Source: Psychroflexus aurantiacus (GTDB taxonomy: Bacteria > Bacteroidota > Bacteroidia > Flavobacteriales > Flavobacteriaceae). Taken from it: 64,000 nucleotides of DNA. Each line of letters opens with the position of its first letter. Positions within the stretch are counted from its first letter, which is position 1. A program made the position numbers and the translations under genes. The stretch spans positions 372,001-436,000 of the forward strand of contig NZ_JAAIKD010000002.1 of assembly GCF_010820555.1 (NCBI RefSeq). The letters run 5' to 3'. Shown here piece after piece: positions 25,449 through 35,225 of this stretch. The notes under the pieces were generated by a model. It made no database searches and was not told the origin of the DNA. It was given only the letters and a program-made list of their open reading frames with translations.

Positions 25449-26161
25449 CAACGCTACTCCTAAAACTTTTACTCGCTCACTTTTTAGGTGATTTTGTATT
25501 TCAACCCTACAGGTGGGTGAAGAGTAAAGAACAAAAAGCCGCGAAATCAACATACTTCTGGTTTCACATAGGGGTTCATGTTTTGCTCATGTTTTTATTT
25601 ACAGGTTTTGAAAGAAGTTTAATTCCAATTGTTATAGGTGTTGGAATCAGTCATGTTGTCATTGATTTACTGAAAATAAAACTTCAAAACCGATGTTCAG
25701 CGATTCCTCTCTTTTTTGGAGATCAGGTTTTACATCTGCTTGCTATACTAGCGGCTGTCGGGTTATACTTCACCTGGGACTGGTCAAACCTGTTGCAACT
25801 TCAGGACAAGTGGCTGGTCCTCATTTTAGCGATCGTCCTCCTGACCTCTGTTTCTGGAATGATGATGAAAGTCCTGCTCTCGAAATGGGACCTCAATCAT
25901 TTTGAAGGGGAAGCCCTGGAGAAGGCCGGCTGGTATAAAGGAGTTTTAGAGCGCCTATTCATCTTCGGGTTTGTGTTTTCAGGGCACTGGGCTGGGATTG
26001 GTTTTTTGATTGCGGCTAAATCCATTTTTCGATTTAATGATCTGTCCAAATCAAAAGACAGGAAACTTACCGAATATGTTCTTATCGGAACCCTATTGAG
26101 TTATGGCCTGGCCATGCTCATTGCATTTGCCTGTCTCCAGTTGTGGTATTATGTTCAGTAA
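25445..26161 (+). CDS. DUF3307 integral membrane protein
   Basis: The 238-residue protein has about six membrane segments and the DUF3307 opening LLKLLLAHFLGDFVFQPYRW, then FHIGVHVLLMFLF and SHVVIDLLKIKL with conserved His residues and FFGDQVLHLLAIL. The C-terminal half (GWYKGVLERLFIFGFVFSGH) is also conserved in type. It overlaps the SatD-like regulator by four bases and must be cotranslated with it. The transported or modified substrate is unknown. Confidence 0.85.
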   Translation: MTTLLLKLLLAHFLGDFVFQPYRWVKSKEQKAAKSTYFWFHIGVHVLLMFLFTGFERSLIPIVIGVGISHVVIDLLKIKLQNRCSAIPLFFGDQVLHLLAILAAVGLYFTWDWSNLLQLQDKWLVLILAIVLLTSVSGMMMKVLLSKWDLNHFEGEALEKAGWYKGVLERLFIFGFVFSGHWAGIGFLIAAKSIFRFNDLSKSKDRKLTEYVLIGTLLSYGLAMLIAFACLQLWYYVQ

Positions 26162-26215
26162 AATTTTCAATTCAAAAAAATAGAATACCTTTAGTACAAC
26201 TCAAATCCACTTTTC

Positions 26216-27004
26216 ATGAAATCACTATTCACTATCCTAGGCCTTGTATTTTCGATGCTTGCTTTTTCTCAAACCGATCTTCAGGTTTTGGAACGGTCTC
26301 CCAGACATCAGGAATGGGTAGAATTGCAGAGTAATGGCCGAGCCTTGCACAGTTTTGTAGTCTACCCTGAGGTCTCTGAAAACGCTAAGGTTTTTATAGT
26401 CATACATGAAAACCGGGGGCTTAATGACTGGGCAAGGCGTTTTGCAGACGAACTGGCCGAAAAAGGATTTATAGCCATTGCTCCGGATCTGTTGTCGAAT
26501 GCCTCGGAAGGTATTTCAAAAACCAGTGATTTTGAAAATTCTGATGCAGCAAGAACAGCGATTTATAACCTGGATCAAGACCAGGTCATGACAGATTTGG
26601 ACAGCGTTTTTGACTATGCACGGTCTATTGCAGCCGGAACCGGAGAGGTATCGGTTATCGGATTTTGCTGGGGAGGTTCTCAAAGCTTTAGGTATGCGAC
26701 CCATAACCAAGACCTGGAGGCAGCTTTTGTGTTTTATGGAATAGCCCCTGAAGCCATGGAGGACCTGGTTAAGATAGAAGTCCCCGTTTACGGATTTTAT
26801 GGTGGAAAGGATGCCAGAGTCAATGCTACTATTTCAGAAACCGAAGAGAACATGAACAGCTTAGGAAAAAATTATACCTATTCAATCTACGAAAATGGAG
26901 GGCATGGCTTTATGCGAAGCGGGGCTCAACCCGATGCTTCTCCGGGAAATAAGACGGCCAGGGCAAAGGCCTGGGAGGATCTGCTTAGCCGGATTCAATT
27001 TTAA
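26216..27004 (+). CDS. Exported dienelactone hydrolase-family protein
   Basis: The 262-residue alpha/beta hydrolase has a signal peptide (MKSLFTILGLVFSMLAFSQ). The nucleophile elbow is GFCWGG (Cys, as in dienelactone hydrolases), with an acid in YGGKDARVNA and the catalytic His in GGHGFMRSG. The N-terminal ENRGLNDWARRFADELAEKG matches the DLH oxyanion region. The natural substrate is not evident. Confidence 0.88.
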   Translation: MKSLFTILGLVFSMLAFSQTDLQVLERSPRHQEWVELQSNGRALHSFVVYPEVSENAKVFIVIHENRGLNDWARRFADELAEKGFIAIAPDLLSNASEGISKTSDFENSDAARTAIYNLDQDQVMTDLDSVFDYARSIAAGTGEVSVIGFCWGGSQSFRYATHNQDLEAAFVFYGIAPEAMEDLVKIEVPVYGFYGGKDARVNATISETEENMNSLGKNYTYSIYENGGHGFMRSGAQPDASPGNKTARAKAWEDLLSRIQF

Positions 27005-27063
27005 GTCCCGCTTACCAGGACTAGTCACAGAGAAATTGCATTTAAAATGTATTCACTTCTGAA

Positions 27064-27504
27064 TTAGTGCTCCGAATTTTTTTTGGTTCTGAACAGGTTG
27101 AGATACAGGGATATGCCCAAAGCGAGGACTGAACAGCCTAAAGTGAGGCTGTTGACTACGTCCCCGGCTATGTGTAAATTGAAAAGCCTTTGCAGAAGAT
27201 AACGGATATAGGACGAAGGAAGATCGGTTTCGCCCAGCCGTTTTAAAATAGCAAAATGCCAGTCGGTAAAGGGACAATACCCGAAACCATACCATATCCC
27301 TAAAATCCCCCAGGATGCAAAGGTCAAAGCTATTACGATAAGATGCCATTTGAGGAAGGCTTTGTACAACCAGCCAAACAGATTGAATACAATCAGGGCG
27401 GTATGGAAAATCATAAAGAAAGCATCTCCCATCCTCAATAACAATTCAGTTTCACCCATATGTCGTTTTGAATTTGGCCATAACCTATGAGACTTTTCTG
27501 TCAT
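27064..27504 (-). CDS. DUF2784 membrane protein
   Basis: The 146-residue protein has four predicted membrane segments. The DUF2784 features are FNLFGWLYKAFLKWHLIVIA, GILGIWYGFGYCPFTDWHFA and a loop with DLPSSYIRYLLQRLF. The frame starts at 27,504, but the conserved part begins near residue 26 (MGDAFFMIFHTALIVFNLFG), so a later start (27,429) is possible. Function unknown. Confidence 0.82.
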   Translation of the reverse strand: MTEKSHRLWPNSKRHMGETELLLRMGDAFFMIFHTALIVFNLFGWLYKAFLKWHLIVIALTFASWGILGIWYGFGYCPFTDWHFAILKRLGETDLPSSYIRYLLQRLFNLHIAGDVVNSLTLGCSVLALGISLYLNLFRTKKNSEH

Positions 27505-27623
27505 ACGACTATAAAACTAGGCTTTCTCAGGTAAAGGTTTAATAATTGAAAATCATTTCAGTATAATTTGACAATATAATATCTTAGCTGCCACCTATTT
27601 ATTTACGAATTAAAACAAATCTT

Positions 27624-28055
27624 ATGACAAAAGCGATCAGTATAGCCGCTCTTTTATTTTTCTCAGCCTGGCCCATGCAGGCGCAAACCGCCGGTGAAGT
27701 GGTGGATGCCTTTTTTGAAGCTTTAAATGCTAAAAACCATCAAAGCCTGGACGCTATTTGCCTGGACGACATGCAGCTGCATACCTTATCCCTGGCGGGA
27801 GATATCGTACTGAACTCGCAAAGCAAGCAGGGTTTTATAGACGCTATAAAGTCCATTCCCCGAGAAACGAAAATCTTTGAAGAAATAATTTCAGAAGAAG
27901 CTTTGGTTACGGAGTATTTAGCGCAATACACTATGCCTTATGCCTTTTATGTTAACGGCACACTTTCGCACACAGGTACCAATGTCATTACCTTATTGAA
28001 AACAAAGGAGGGCTGGAGGATCAGTTATATAGCAGATACACGAAAAAAATCATAA
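27624..28055 (+). CDS. Exported NTF2/SnoaL-like protein
   Basis: The 143-residue protein has a signal peptide (ISIAALLFFSAWPMQAQ) and a single SnoaL/NTF2-like cone domain: EVVDAFFEALNAKNHQSLDA, SKQGFIDAIKSIPRE, and GTNVITLLKTKEGWRISYIA at the C-terminus. Such domains bind small molecules or act as immunity/isomerase folds; no substrate can be inferred. It converges with the GH16 gene. Confidence 0.82.
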   Translation: MTKAISIAALLFFSAWPMQAQTAGEVVDAFFEALNAKNHQSLDAICLDDMQLHTLSLAGDIVLNSQSKQGFIDAIKSIPRETKIFEEIISEEALVTEYLAQYTMPYAFYVNGTLSHTGTNVITLLKTKEGWRISYIADTRKKS

Positions 28056-28084
28056 TCGCTTCCCGTTGACTTCAAAGCTTAAGA

Positions 28085-29707
28085 TTACTGCTTCAATACC
28101 TTGTAGGTACGACTGCCTTCAGCTCCGCTTTGCTTAAAGAAGTAAACTCCCGGTGACCAGTCTGACATGTCGATTTTCGTTTCCTTTTGTTTTAGATCGT
28201 AAACCTTTATCTGTCGTCCCTGAATGGTATACACTTCAAGCCTTTGATCAAGACTTGTAGCGGGTTTGTAGACCGTCGTAAAGGTTTGAACGGGGTTGGG
28301 CGCTATGGTTAACCGGGATTCACTTAAAACCTCTTCGTTTCCCAGCGAACTTTCCTGGTAGACTCTAACGTAATCTATTTCCATGGCGCTCTCGGTGAAA
28401 CTTGGATCGATAGTAGGTTGTATAGCGATATTCAATAAAATATACTGATTCTTGGTAAAGGGCCAGGTGGAAGCATTCCTCAAATCGGGTTGATAGGTAT
28501 AATGTACAGTTCCATCGACGGCAAAAACCATACGATCTTCGTACCAGTCCAGTGTGTAAACGTGAAATGCTGAAGAAGCGGTGGAGATATATTGTCCCCC
28601 GTGATTTATGGTTCCGCCAAAACTAGAGGGTGTATGCATGGCACTTTGAACAAAGTTTTGGTTATCTCCCCAGTGTTCCATGATATCAATTTCACCGCAT
28701 TCCGGCCAGGACGTAGTTCCATAGCCCTGATTATCCCAGTAGGCCCCGTTTTCGTTGATGTTCTGTCCCAGCATCCAGATGGCAGGCCAGGTGCCAACGC
28801 CGGTTGGTAATTTGGCCCTCACTTCCACACGACCATAGGTGAACGCAAATTTTGAATTCAGTCGTGCCGAGGTATGGGTTTTAGTTGTGCCCTGGCTCGT
28901 GTAGGTTTCTTTTTTGGCCACCAGATGCATAATCCCATCCTGCACGAAGGTATTTTCAAGGCGATCTGTATAATGCTGAATTTCGCCGTTAAACCACGAA
29001 CTTCCGTTGGGAAGGAGGGTTTGGTGAAACCACTTGCTGGAATCTAAGGCCCCGTCGGTGTTAAATTCATCCGACCAGACCAGCTTGTCATAAACGGGAT
29101 CATTTGGATTCTGGGGTTCAGAGGGAGCCTCGCCCCCATCAAAATAAAAATTATCGATATAGGCCGTTACAACATCCGTATTATTTTCCCCATTCACCTG
29201 CAGCAAAACCCGGTTAAAGTCGGTTCTGGTTAAGGGATCCGGAGAATTTGCATCCAAATTGATGTACTCGTCCGTCGCGAAATTGAATGTCACGGTTTGC
29301 CACTGGTCTAAGACTATGGGTTTTATGATTTCAGTCTGATTTGACCAGGGCTGCGCCTGATCCTTATTTTGAAGTTTTAAGGAGATCTGATTGGGCTGAG
29401 TTCCGGATATACTCGAGGATGGAACATAGATGTCTAATCGGAAGGGCGTATTCTCCTCCAAAATGATCTTAGCAGAACTGTTAAAACGAATATTGGCATA
29501 TTGCCCTCCATTATCCTTATATCTCAAAACTGTCGAGGAAGGATTCTGCGTCCCGGGCCACGGGTTGCTAAAACCAGTATTCATTTCAACGTCATCGGCA
29601 GCCCAGGTGGATATGGTCGTGTTTCCTTCGAAATCATCTTTGAGAAGTTGTGAAAACGAATTATAGCTCGTCAGTGCCACTAAAACTATAAGTAAATATT
29701 TTAGCAT
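28085..29707 (-). CDS. Secreted GH16 beta-glucanase (laminarinase-type) with T9SS sorting tail
   Basis: The 540-residue protein has, in order: a signal peptide (1-20); an N-terminal beta-sandwich of about 170 residues resembling a carbohydrate-binding module; a GH16 catalytic domain (about 205-455) with the active site EIDIMEHWG (nucleophile Glu339, acid/base Glu344) and WPAIWMLG; and a T9SS type A sorting domain (about 465-540) with LTIAPNPVQ, LEVYTIQGRQIKVYDLKQ and SPGVYFFKQ. It probably degrades algal laminarin-like beta-1,3-glucans outside the cell. Secretion by T9SS agrees with the porT homologue at 5,731. There are no SusC/D genes beside it, so it is not in a full PUL. Confidence 0.92.
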   Translation of the reverse strand: MLKYLLIVLVALTSYNSFSQLLKDDFEGNTTISTWAADDVEMNTGFSNPWPGTQNPSSTVLRYKDNGGQYANIRFNSSAKIILEENTPFRLDIYVPSSSISGTQPNQISLKLQNKDQAQPWSNQTEIIKPIVLDQWQTVTFNFATDEYINLDANSPDPLTRTDFNRVLLQVNGENNTDVVTAYIDNFYFDGGEAPSEPQNPNDPVYDKLVWSDEFNTDGALDSSKWFHQTLLPNGSSWFNGEIQHYTDRLENTFVQDGIMHLVAKKETYTSQGTTKTHTSARLNSKFAFTYGRVEVRAKLPTGVGTWPAIWMLGQNINENGAYWDNQGYGTTSWPECGEIDIMEHWGDNQNFVQSAMHTPSSFGGTINHGGQYISTASSAFHVYTLDWYEDRMVFAVDGTVHYTYQPDLRNASTWPFTKNQYILLNIAIQPTIDPSFTESAMEIDYVRVYQESSLGNEEVLSESRLTIAPNPVQTFTTVYKPATSLDQRLEVYTIQGRQIKVYDLKQKETKIDMSDWSPGVYFFKQSGAEGSRTYKVLKQ

Positions 29708-29797
29708 GATTTTTTTTCTTGCAAGATAAATATACCTCGAGAGTTATAAGTCAAGTCAATTGTTAAAAATTTGACGGTCAGTTAGCTAAATTAAATG

Positions 29798-29827
29798 TTG
29801 GCTATTCCTCAAATTTGATTAATTTTA
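29798..29827 (+). promoter_or_regulatory. Bacteroidota-type promoter for the S9 peptidase gene
   Basis: TTG (29,798-29,800), a 19-base spacer, then TAATTTTA (29,820-29,827), one mismatch from TAnnTTTG. The start codon is 22 bases further on. Confidence 0.5.
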
Positions 29828-29849
29828 GGAACAACTTAAAAAAAAGCAT

Positions 29850-32273
29850 ATGAAAAATGTATTGGTCTTATTACTGACTTTTTTACCATTTCTGGGGTTC
29901 TCACAGCTGGATTTAAAGTACCAGATGCCACATGAAGACATTCTTGAACTTGCAGATGTTCCCCTGCCGCCCTCCATGAGTATAAATCCCGATGCCAGCA
30001 AGGCTTTGTTAATCTACAGAAATCAATACAAAACCATTGAGGACCTGGCCGAAGATGAACTCAGACTGGCCGGCTTACGCATAAATCCTAAAACCAATAT
30101 TTCAAGCCGAACCCGGTTTTATACAAACTTAAAATTATTTGATCCCCAAACGAAGAAGGAGTCTGAAATCCAAAACCTGCCGGGCAACCCAAAGATTTCA
30201 AATATAAGCTGGTCTCCGGAGTATAATTATATCGCTTTTACCCATACGACACAGACAGGTAATGAATTGTGGGTCATCGACTACAGCAAAAAAATGGCCA
30301 GTCGACTGACACCGGCTATTGTGAACGGCAATATAGGCACAACCTTAGCCTGGCTTCCGGATGAATCCGGATTGATGGTTAAAACATTACCGGAAAACAG
30401 ACCGGAGCTTATAAACACCGATAATAAAGTTCCTTCGGGACCCACCGTATCCGTTAATGAAGCCGGAGTTGAAGCTCAGAACAGAACCTATCAGGATTTG
30501 CTCAAAAACAATGATGATGAATTCAATTTTGAGGTCCTGGCGACCTCAGAAATCCATAAGGTAGACCTGAATGGGAATTTAAGCCTGTGGAAGCCTGCCG
30601 CCATGTATAGCAGGATGTCGATTTCACCAGACGGAACTTATGTCATGGTATCTGAAATCCATAAACCATTCTCCTACATCGTTACCTATGGCAGATTTCC
30701 AACGACTTACAGCATTTATACCCAGGCCGGAGATCTTGCGTATCTCGCTGCGGATGTCCCGCTGATGGAAGAAATGCCCAAGGGATTTATGTCGACCAGA
30801 ACAGGCCCCAGGGATTTATCCTGGAGAGACGATCACCCGGCAACTTTGGTCTGGGCAGAAGCCCTGGATGAAGGAGATGCCAATAAGGAAGTCGAATTCA
30901 GAGACGAAGTCTTTCAGCTGGAAGCTCCGTTTGACGAGGATGCAACATCCTTAGTAAAAACTCAGCTCAGGTTCTCAGGCATATTGTGGGGGAATGAAGA
31001 CACCGCTGTTTTATATGAATACTGGTGGAATACAAGAACCACCAAGACCAGTATATTCAATCCTTCCGAACCTTATAAAGAGGCTGTCGTTTTTAACGAG
31101 AGAAACTATCAGGACACCTATGCCGACCCGGGAAATTTCGTGACCACCAAAAATAAATACAACGCCTCCGTACTGCAGATTTTAGATCATAAACTGGTGC
31201 TAACCGGTGAAGGGTATTCTGCCGAAGGAAAATTTCCATTTGTAGATCACTATAACCTAAAGACCCAGGAAACCGAGCGCGTATTCCAGGTTGAGGAATC
31301 CGATATGCTCGTATCTTTCGTGAATATGATCGATGCGAAGCGAGGTGAACTACTTACCAGACGTGAAAGCAGTAATGATTATCCAAACTATTATATCAGA
31401 AATTATAAGTCTGGAAGCCTGGAGCAAATCACAGATTTTGAAAATCCGTTTAAAGCCCTGCAAAACGTTCATAAAGAAGTGATTACCTACGAGCGGGAAG
31501 ACGGTTTGGAACTTTCTGCTACCTTGTACCTGCCTGTTGGATACGATATGGATAAAAAGGAAAAAATGCCGATGCTGATGTGGGCCTACCCTCGTGAATA
31601 TAAGGACAAAGCCAGTGCCTCACAGGTCACTTCCAGTTCCAAGGAGTTTACGTATCCCTATTATGGATCTCCGATTTACTGGGTGAACAGAGGTTATGTG
31701 GTTCTGGATGATGCGGCCTTTCCTATCATCGGGTTAGGAGATGAGCAGCCCAACGACACCTTTAAAACCCAATTGGTATCCAATGCTAAAGCAGCAATAG
31801 ATGCTGTAGACGAGCTGGGTTATATCGACAGAGACAAAGTAGCGGTTGGCGGACATAGTTATGGTGCTTTTATGACGGCTAATCTATTGTCGCATTCCGA
31901 TTTATTTGCAGCAGGCATTGCGCGTAGTGGTGCTTACAACAGGACGTTAACGCCATTCGGGTTTCAGTCTGAAGAGCGCAGTTACTGGGAAGCCCCTGAG
32001 GTGTACAACACCATGTCACCTTTTATGAATGCCCATAAAATGAAAACCCCCTTATTGCTGATTCACGGTCAGGCCGACAATAATTCGGGGACCTATCCCA
32101 TGCAAAGTGAGCGCTATTTCAATGCCCTGAAAGGCCTTGGCGCACCCGCCAGACTGGTGATGCTGCCTAAGGAAAGTCACGGATATGCTGCCAAAGAAAG
32201 CATCATGCACATGTTGTGGGAGCAGGATGAGTGGCTAGAGAAATATGTTAAAAACAGAGAACTGCAGGAGTAA
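29850..32273 (+). CDS. Exported S9-family prolyl oligopeptidase-type peptidase
   Basis: The 807-residue serine peptidase has a signal peptide (MKNVLVLLLTFLPFLGFSQ) and an N-terminal beta-propeller (about 30-540). The C-terminal alpha/beta hydrolase has the nucleophile GGHSYGAF (Ser670), Asp743 in HGQADNNSG and His777 in ESHGYA. Overall it resembles the glutamyl-endopeptidase/dipeptidyl aminopeptidase-like S9 group found in Bacteroidota, which trims peptides in the periplasm. Monocistronic with a promoter and a strong terminator. Confidence 0.93.
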   Translation: MKNVLVLLLTFLPFLGFSQLDLKYQMPHEDILELADVPLPPSMSINPDASKALLIYRNQYKTIEDLAEDELRLAGLRINPKTNISSRTRFYTNLKLFDPQTKKESEIQNLPGNPKISNISWSPEYNYIAFTHTTQTGNELWVIDYSKKMASRLTPAIVNGNIGTTLAWLPDESGLMVKTLPENRPELINTDNKVPSGPTVSVNEAGVEAQNRTYQDLLKNNDDEFNFEVLATSEIHKVDLNGNLSLWKPAAMYSRMSISPDGTYVMVSEIHKPFSYIVTYGRFPTTYSIYTQAGDLAYLAADVPLMEEMPKGFMSTRTGPRDLSWRDDHPATLVWAEALDEGDANKEVEFRDEVFQLEAPFDEDATSLVKTQLRFSGILWGNEDTAVLYEYWWNTRTTKTSIFNPSEPYKEAVVFNERNYQDTYADPGNFVTTKNKYNASVLQILDHKLVLTGEGYSAEGKFPFVDHYNLKTQETERVFQVEESDMLVSFVNMIDAKRGELLTRRESSNDYPNYYIRNYKSGSLEQITDFENPFKALQNVHKEVITYEREDGLELSATLYLPVGYDMDKKEKMPMLMWAYPREYKDKASASQVTSSSKEFTYPYYGSPIYWVNRGYVVLDDAAFPIIGLGDEQPNDTFKTQLVSNAKAAIDAVDELGYIDRDKVAVGGHSYGAFMTANLLSHSDLFAAGIARSGAYNRTLTPFGFQSEERSYWEAPEVYNTMSPFMNAHKMKTPLLLIHGQADNNSGTYPMQSERYFNALKGLGAPARLVMLPKESHGYAAKESIMHMLWEQDEWLEKYVKNRELQE

Positions 32274-32298
32274 GGTATATTCTGAATTTCGTTTTAAG

Positions 32299-32332
32299 AA
32301 AAGACTAGGAGTTTTACTCCTAGTCTTTTTTG
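32299..32332 (+). terminator. Rho-independent terminator of the S9 peptidase gene
   Basis: A 12-base perfect stem AAGACTAGGAGT / ACTCCTAGTCTT is followed by TTTTT. It lies 26 bases after the stop. Confidence 0.9.
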
Positions 32333-32431
32333 TTTTAGTTCATCTGTAGCCTTCAGCTGGGTGTAGATGATTTCTGAAGCAGGCGTCACCACTTGATATA
32401 TCTATACGATTTTCATCGATTTAGGACGGTC

Positions 32432-33478
32432 TTATTCTCGCATGTCCCTGGGAATTCTGGGATTCATAAGCGCAAACCAAAGCGGAGGGATAAAGGCTAT
32501 AAGAATACTGGTGGGGTAACCATAGGGCAATTCGGGGCTTGTGGAGTAATACTCCAGTAACTGGTAGTTTTTGGAGGCTCTGTAATGGTGATCGCTGTGT
32601 CGGGTGAGCTCGTAAAGCAAAATCCTGCCCAGGAGATGATTGGAATTCCAGGAATGAATTTCCTTGACTGGATAATACCTGCCGCTTTCTCGCTGTTTTC
32701 TCAGTAAACCATAATGCTCGATATAATTGATGCTTTCCAGCAATAGAAAACCTAGAACTCCCATGGCGATGGCCAGAAGTGCCGTTGTCCATGAAAAAAC
32801 AATAAACAGCACACTGATGTATGCCAGTTGCAAAACAGAATTGATCAGCATGCTGTTTTTTAGAGACCAAAACTTTCGATTTTTAGCAGTAAGCATTTGC
32901 TTTTGCAGTCGCCAGGCGCTTTGATACTGCCGAATTGAGGAGGTGAACCAGAACGAAAAAACACTCTGATTGAGTTTGGCTGTTGCCGGATCTTCTGGTG
33001 TCGACACTTTGGCATGGTGCCCAAAGTTATGCTCCAGGGTAAAATGCGTGTAAAACGAGGGCAGCAAAAGCAATTTTGCAGCAAGCTGACTCCACCAATC
33101 ATCTCTGTGACCTAACTCGTGAGCCACGTTGATGCCATTACTCCCCAGAACAATACCTGTGCTTATAACCAAACCGAGAAGCTGAACCGGGCTCAGTTCT
33201 TTAAATTCCAGGCTAACTAATGAAAAGGCTAAGATAAAGTAGACCAGCGGTAAATTGAAATACAATAGCCAGTCAAAAAAAGGATGACCTGCCTTTGAGG
33301 TTTTATCGGTCTCCGACAAGTTTTGAGTAAACTGAGGCGTGAACAACTCCAAAACCGGAATTATTCCAAAAGTGACAATAGGAGTGAGGTAGCTGAATTT
33401 CGCCGGATAGAGTATTCCTAGAATGGCAGAAAACGGAAGGAGATAGGCTGTCAGGTATTTCAGGTCAGTGAATTTCAC
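32432..33478 (-). CDS. alkB: AlkB-type alkane 1-monooxygenase/membrane hydroxylase
   Basis: The 348-residue integral membrane di-iron enzyme has the histidine boxes HELGH (120-124), EHNFGHH (149-155) and RHSDHH near the C-terminus, plus the AlkB signature NYIEHYGLLR that separates alkane hydroxylases from desaturases. About six membrane segments are evident. It hydroxylates terminal carbons of medium-chain alkanes or similar compounds and needs rubredoxin, but no rubredoxin gene lies beside it. The substrate range is inferred only from the family. Confidence 0.9.
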   Translation of the reverse strand: MKFTDLKYLTAYLLPFSAILGILYPAKFSYLTPIVTFGIIPVLELFTPQFTQNLSETDKTSKAGHPFFDWLLYFNLPLVYFILAFSLVSLEFKELSPVQLLGLVISTGIVLGSNGINVAHELGHRDDWWSQLAAKLLLLPSFYTHFTLEHNFGHHAKVSTPEDPATAKLNQSVFSFWFTSSIRQYQSAWRLQKQMLTAKNRKFWSLKNSMLINSVLQLAYISVLFIVFSWTTALLAIAMGVLGFLLLESINYIEHYGLLRKQRESGRYYPVKEIHSWNSNHLLGRILLYELTRHSDHHYRASKNYQLLEYYSTSPELPYGYPTSILIAFIPPLWFALMNPRIPRDMRE

Positions 33479-33759
33479 GTTTAGATTTTAATGCTGTAAG
33501 CGAATTATGAAGGTAGTGAAATATTTAATACAGGAGCAGGGATTTCCTGAATCACAGAAAGGCCTGGTAATTTTTCATTTGACAGGCTTTTGAAAATTGC
33601 TTTTCAATTTTTCAAAGGTATTCAGAGGTTATGCTTTGTTCTGCGTGTTCACATAATCGTCAGGTAAAACACCCGTCTTCAGTTCACCTAAAGCCTGAAG
33701 CCATAGGTTCAGGCTTCAAGCTGGCATTATCAAATTCCGAAGAAAAAAACAGATCACTT
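33479..33759. other. Intergenic region with one hairpin, no gene seen
   Basis: The 281 bases between alkB and nhaA contain a perfect hairpin AAGCCTGAA / TTCAGGCTT (33,691-33,716), 44 bases past the nhaA stop, a possible weak nhaA terminator as the following U-run is short. A related CAAGCCTGAGGC occurs at the nhaA 3' end. The open frames here are chance. Confidence 0.5.
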
Positions 33760-35082
33760 TCAAGCCTGAGGCTCTTTGTCTTTTCCGACATACTTCAGAT
33801 AAAAATAGCCGCCGATGCCGGCCAGGACAGAAGCCGAGAGGATGCCGATTTTGGCCTGGGTTTTATAAAGATCGCTTTCAAAAGCCAGTTCGGTGATAAA
33901 AATGGACATGGTAAATCCTATGGAGGCCAGGATGCCGATTCCAAAGATATGTTTGAAGCTTACCCCTTCCGGCAATAAACTGATTTTCAGGGACAGCATC
34001 AGTTTGGTAAACAGCACTATTCCTATGGTTTTTCCAAAAATCAAACCCAGCATAACGCCCAGCGCTACCGGCGAAAAAAAGTTGGCTAAGGCATCCTGAC
34101 TTATGGTGACTCCCGCATTGGCAAAGGCGAATAGGGGCAAGATTACAAAATTGACGACAGGATATAAGGCGTTCTCGAGTCGGTGTAAGGGAGCTGTAGC
34201 CTCTTTTGAAAGGGAAGAGAATTTTTCGATTTGATTTGAAATTTCATCTTCATCCTCTTCCTCCCTGAAGATGCTTCGAACTTTATAAGAAAGCTGACGG
34301 GCTTTTCTTAAAAAGAGACGGGTGTTGATTCGTTCTTTACTGGGTATGGTGAAGGCTACCAAAACGCCTGCAATGGTGGCGTGGACTCCAGATAACAATA
34401 CTGCAAGCCACAAGCCACCGATACCGAAAATGGCATAAAAAATAGTATTTCTGATGCCTAATTTATTGGCTGCGAGGAGAATGATTAAAAACAGAGCCCC
34501 CAGGGCAAGATTGAACAGGGACAGGTCTGCGGTGTAGAAAAAAGCAATGACAATTACGGCACCAAGATCATCTATGATGGCCAGTGCCGTTAGAAATATT
34601 TTAAGGGCTATGGGGACCTTGTCTCCCAGGAGGTAAATAATCCCCAGTGCAAAGGCTATATCTGTGGCCATAGGAATCCCCCATCCTGATATGGCTTCGG
34701 TTCCCTGGTTAATGCTAAAAAAGATTAAGGCAGGCACCAGCATACCCCCAAGGGCGGCCGACAGGGGTAACAGGACATCCTTAGGCTTTGACAAATGTCC
34801 GTGTACAAACTCCCGTTTCAATTCCAGACCGACCAGGAAAAAGAAAACAGACATCAAACCGTCATTGATCCAGTGCAGTATATTTTTCTTAATCACAACA
34901 TCTTCAAAACCGATGTACACGTATTGCTTCCAAAAACTATGGTAGAGATCGGACCAGGGAGAATTGGCGACCAGTATGGCCAGGACAGCAGAAATGATGA
35001 GCAAATTGCCCACAGATGTTTTTTTCTGGATGAAATGTTTGATGGGTAGTAGGAGTAGGGTGTCGAGGTTGGATTTTTTCAT
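33760..35082 (-). CDS. nhaA: Na+/H+ antiporter NhaA
   Basis: The roughly 440-residue inner-membrane antiporter exports Na+ for H+. Motifs: DGLMSVFFFLVGLELKREFV, LPLSAALGGMLVPALIFF, GWGIPMATDIAFALGI (two-Asp region follows), FLTALAIIDDLGAVIVIAFF with the Asp-Asp ion-binding pair, and LFAFANAGVTI. I use the ATG at 35,082 (MKKSNLDTLLLLPIKHFIQK), as the family starts there; the frame is open 19 codons upstream. An acidic loop (REEEDEDEISNQIEKFSSL) between helices is an insertion relative to the short E. coli protein. Confidence 0.93.
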   Translation of the reverse strand: MKKSNLDTLLLLPIKHFIQKKTSVGNLLIISAVLAILVANSPWSDLYHSFWKQYVYIGFEDVVIKKNILHWINDGLMSVFFFLVGLELKREFVHGHLSKPKDVLLPLSAALGGMLVPALIFFSINQGTEAISGWGIPMATDIAFALGIIYLLGDKVPIALKIFLTALAIIDDLGAVIVIAFFYTADLSLFNLALGALFLIILLAANKLGIRNTIFYAIFGIGGLWLAVLLSGVHATIAGVLVAFTIPSKERINTRLFLRKARQLSYKVRSIFREEEDEDEISNQIEKFSSLSKEATAPLHRLENALYPVVNFVILPLFAFANAGVTISQDALANFFSPVALGVMLGLIFGKTIGIVLFTKLMLSLKISLLPEGVSFKHIFGIGILASIGFTMSIFITELAFESDLYKTQAKIGILSASVLAGIGGYFYLKYVGKDKEPQA

Positions 35083-35225
35083 TGTAGATACATCTAAACA
35101 AACTAAAACCACTAAGTTAATGAATAAAGCTGCATTCAAATGTGATAATAATCAGATTGTAAGCGATCTTTTACTTCTATTGAGATATACTCAATTTGTA
35201 AAAAAAACCTGAAGCGCTCAATATC

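Noticed and set aside
33631-33978. Plus-strand frame of 115 codons
   Set aside because: It is the reverse shadow of the nhaA 3' end and the intergenic hairpin; composition is not protein-like.
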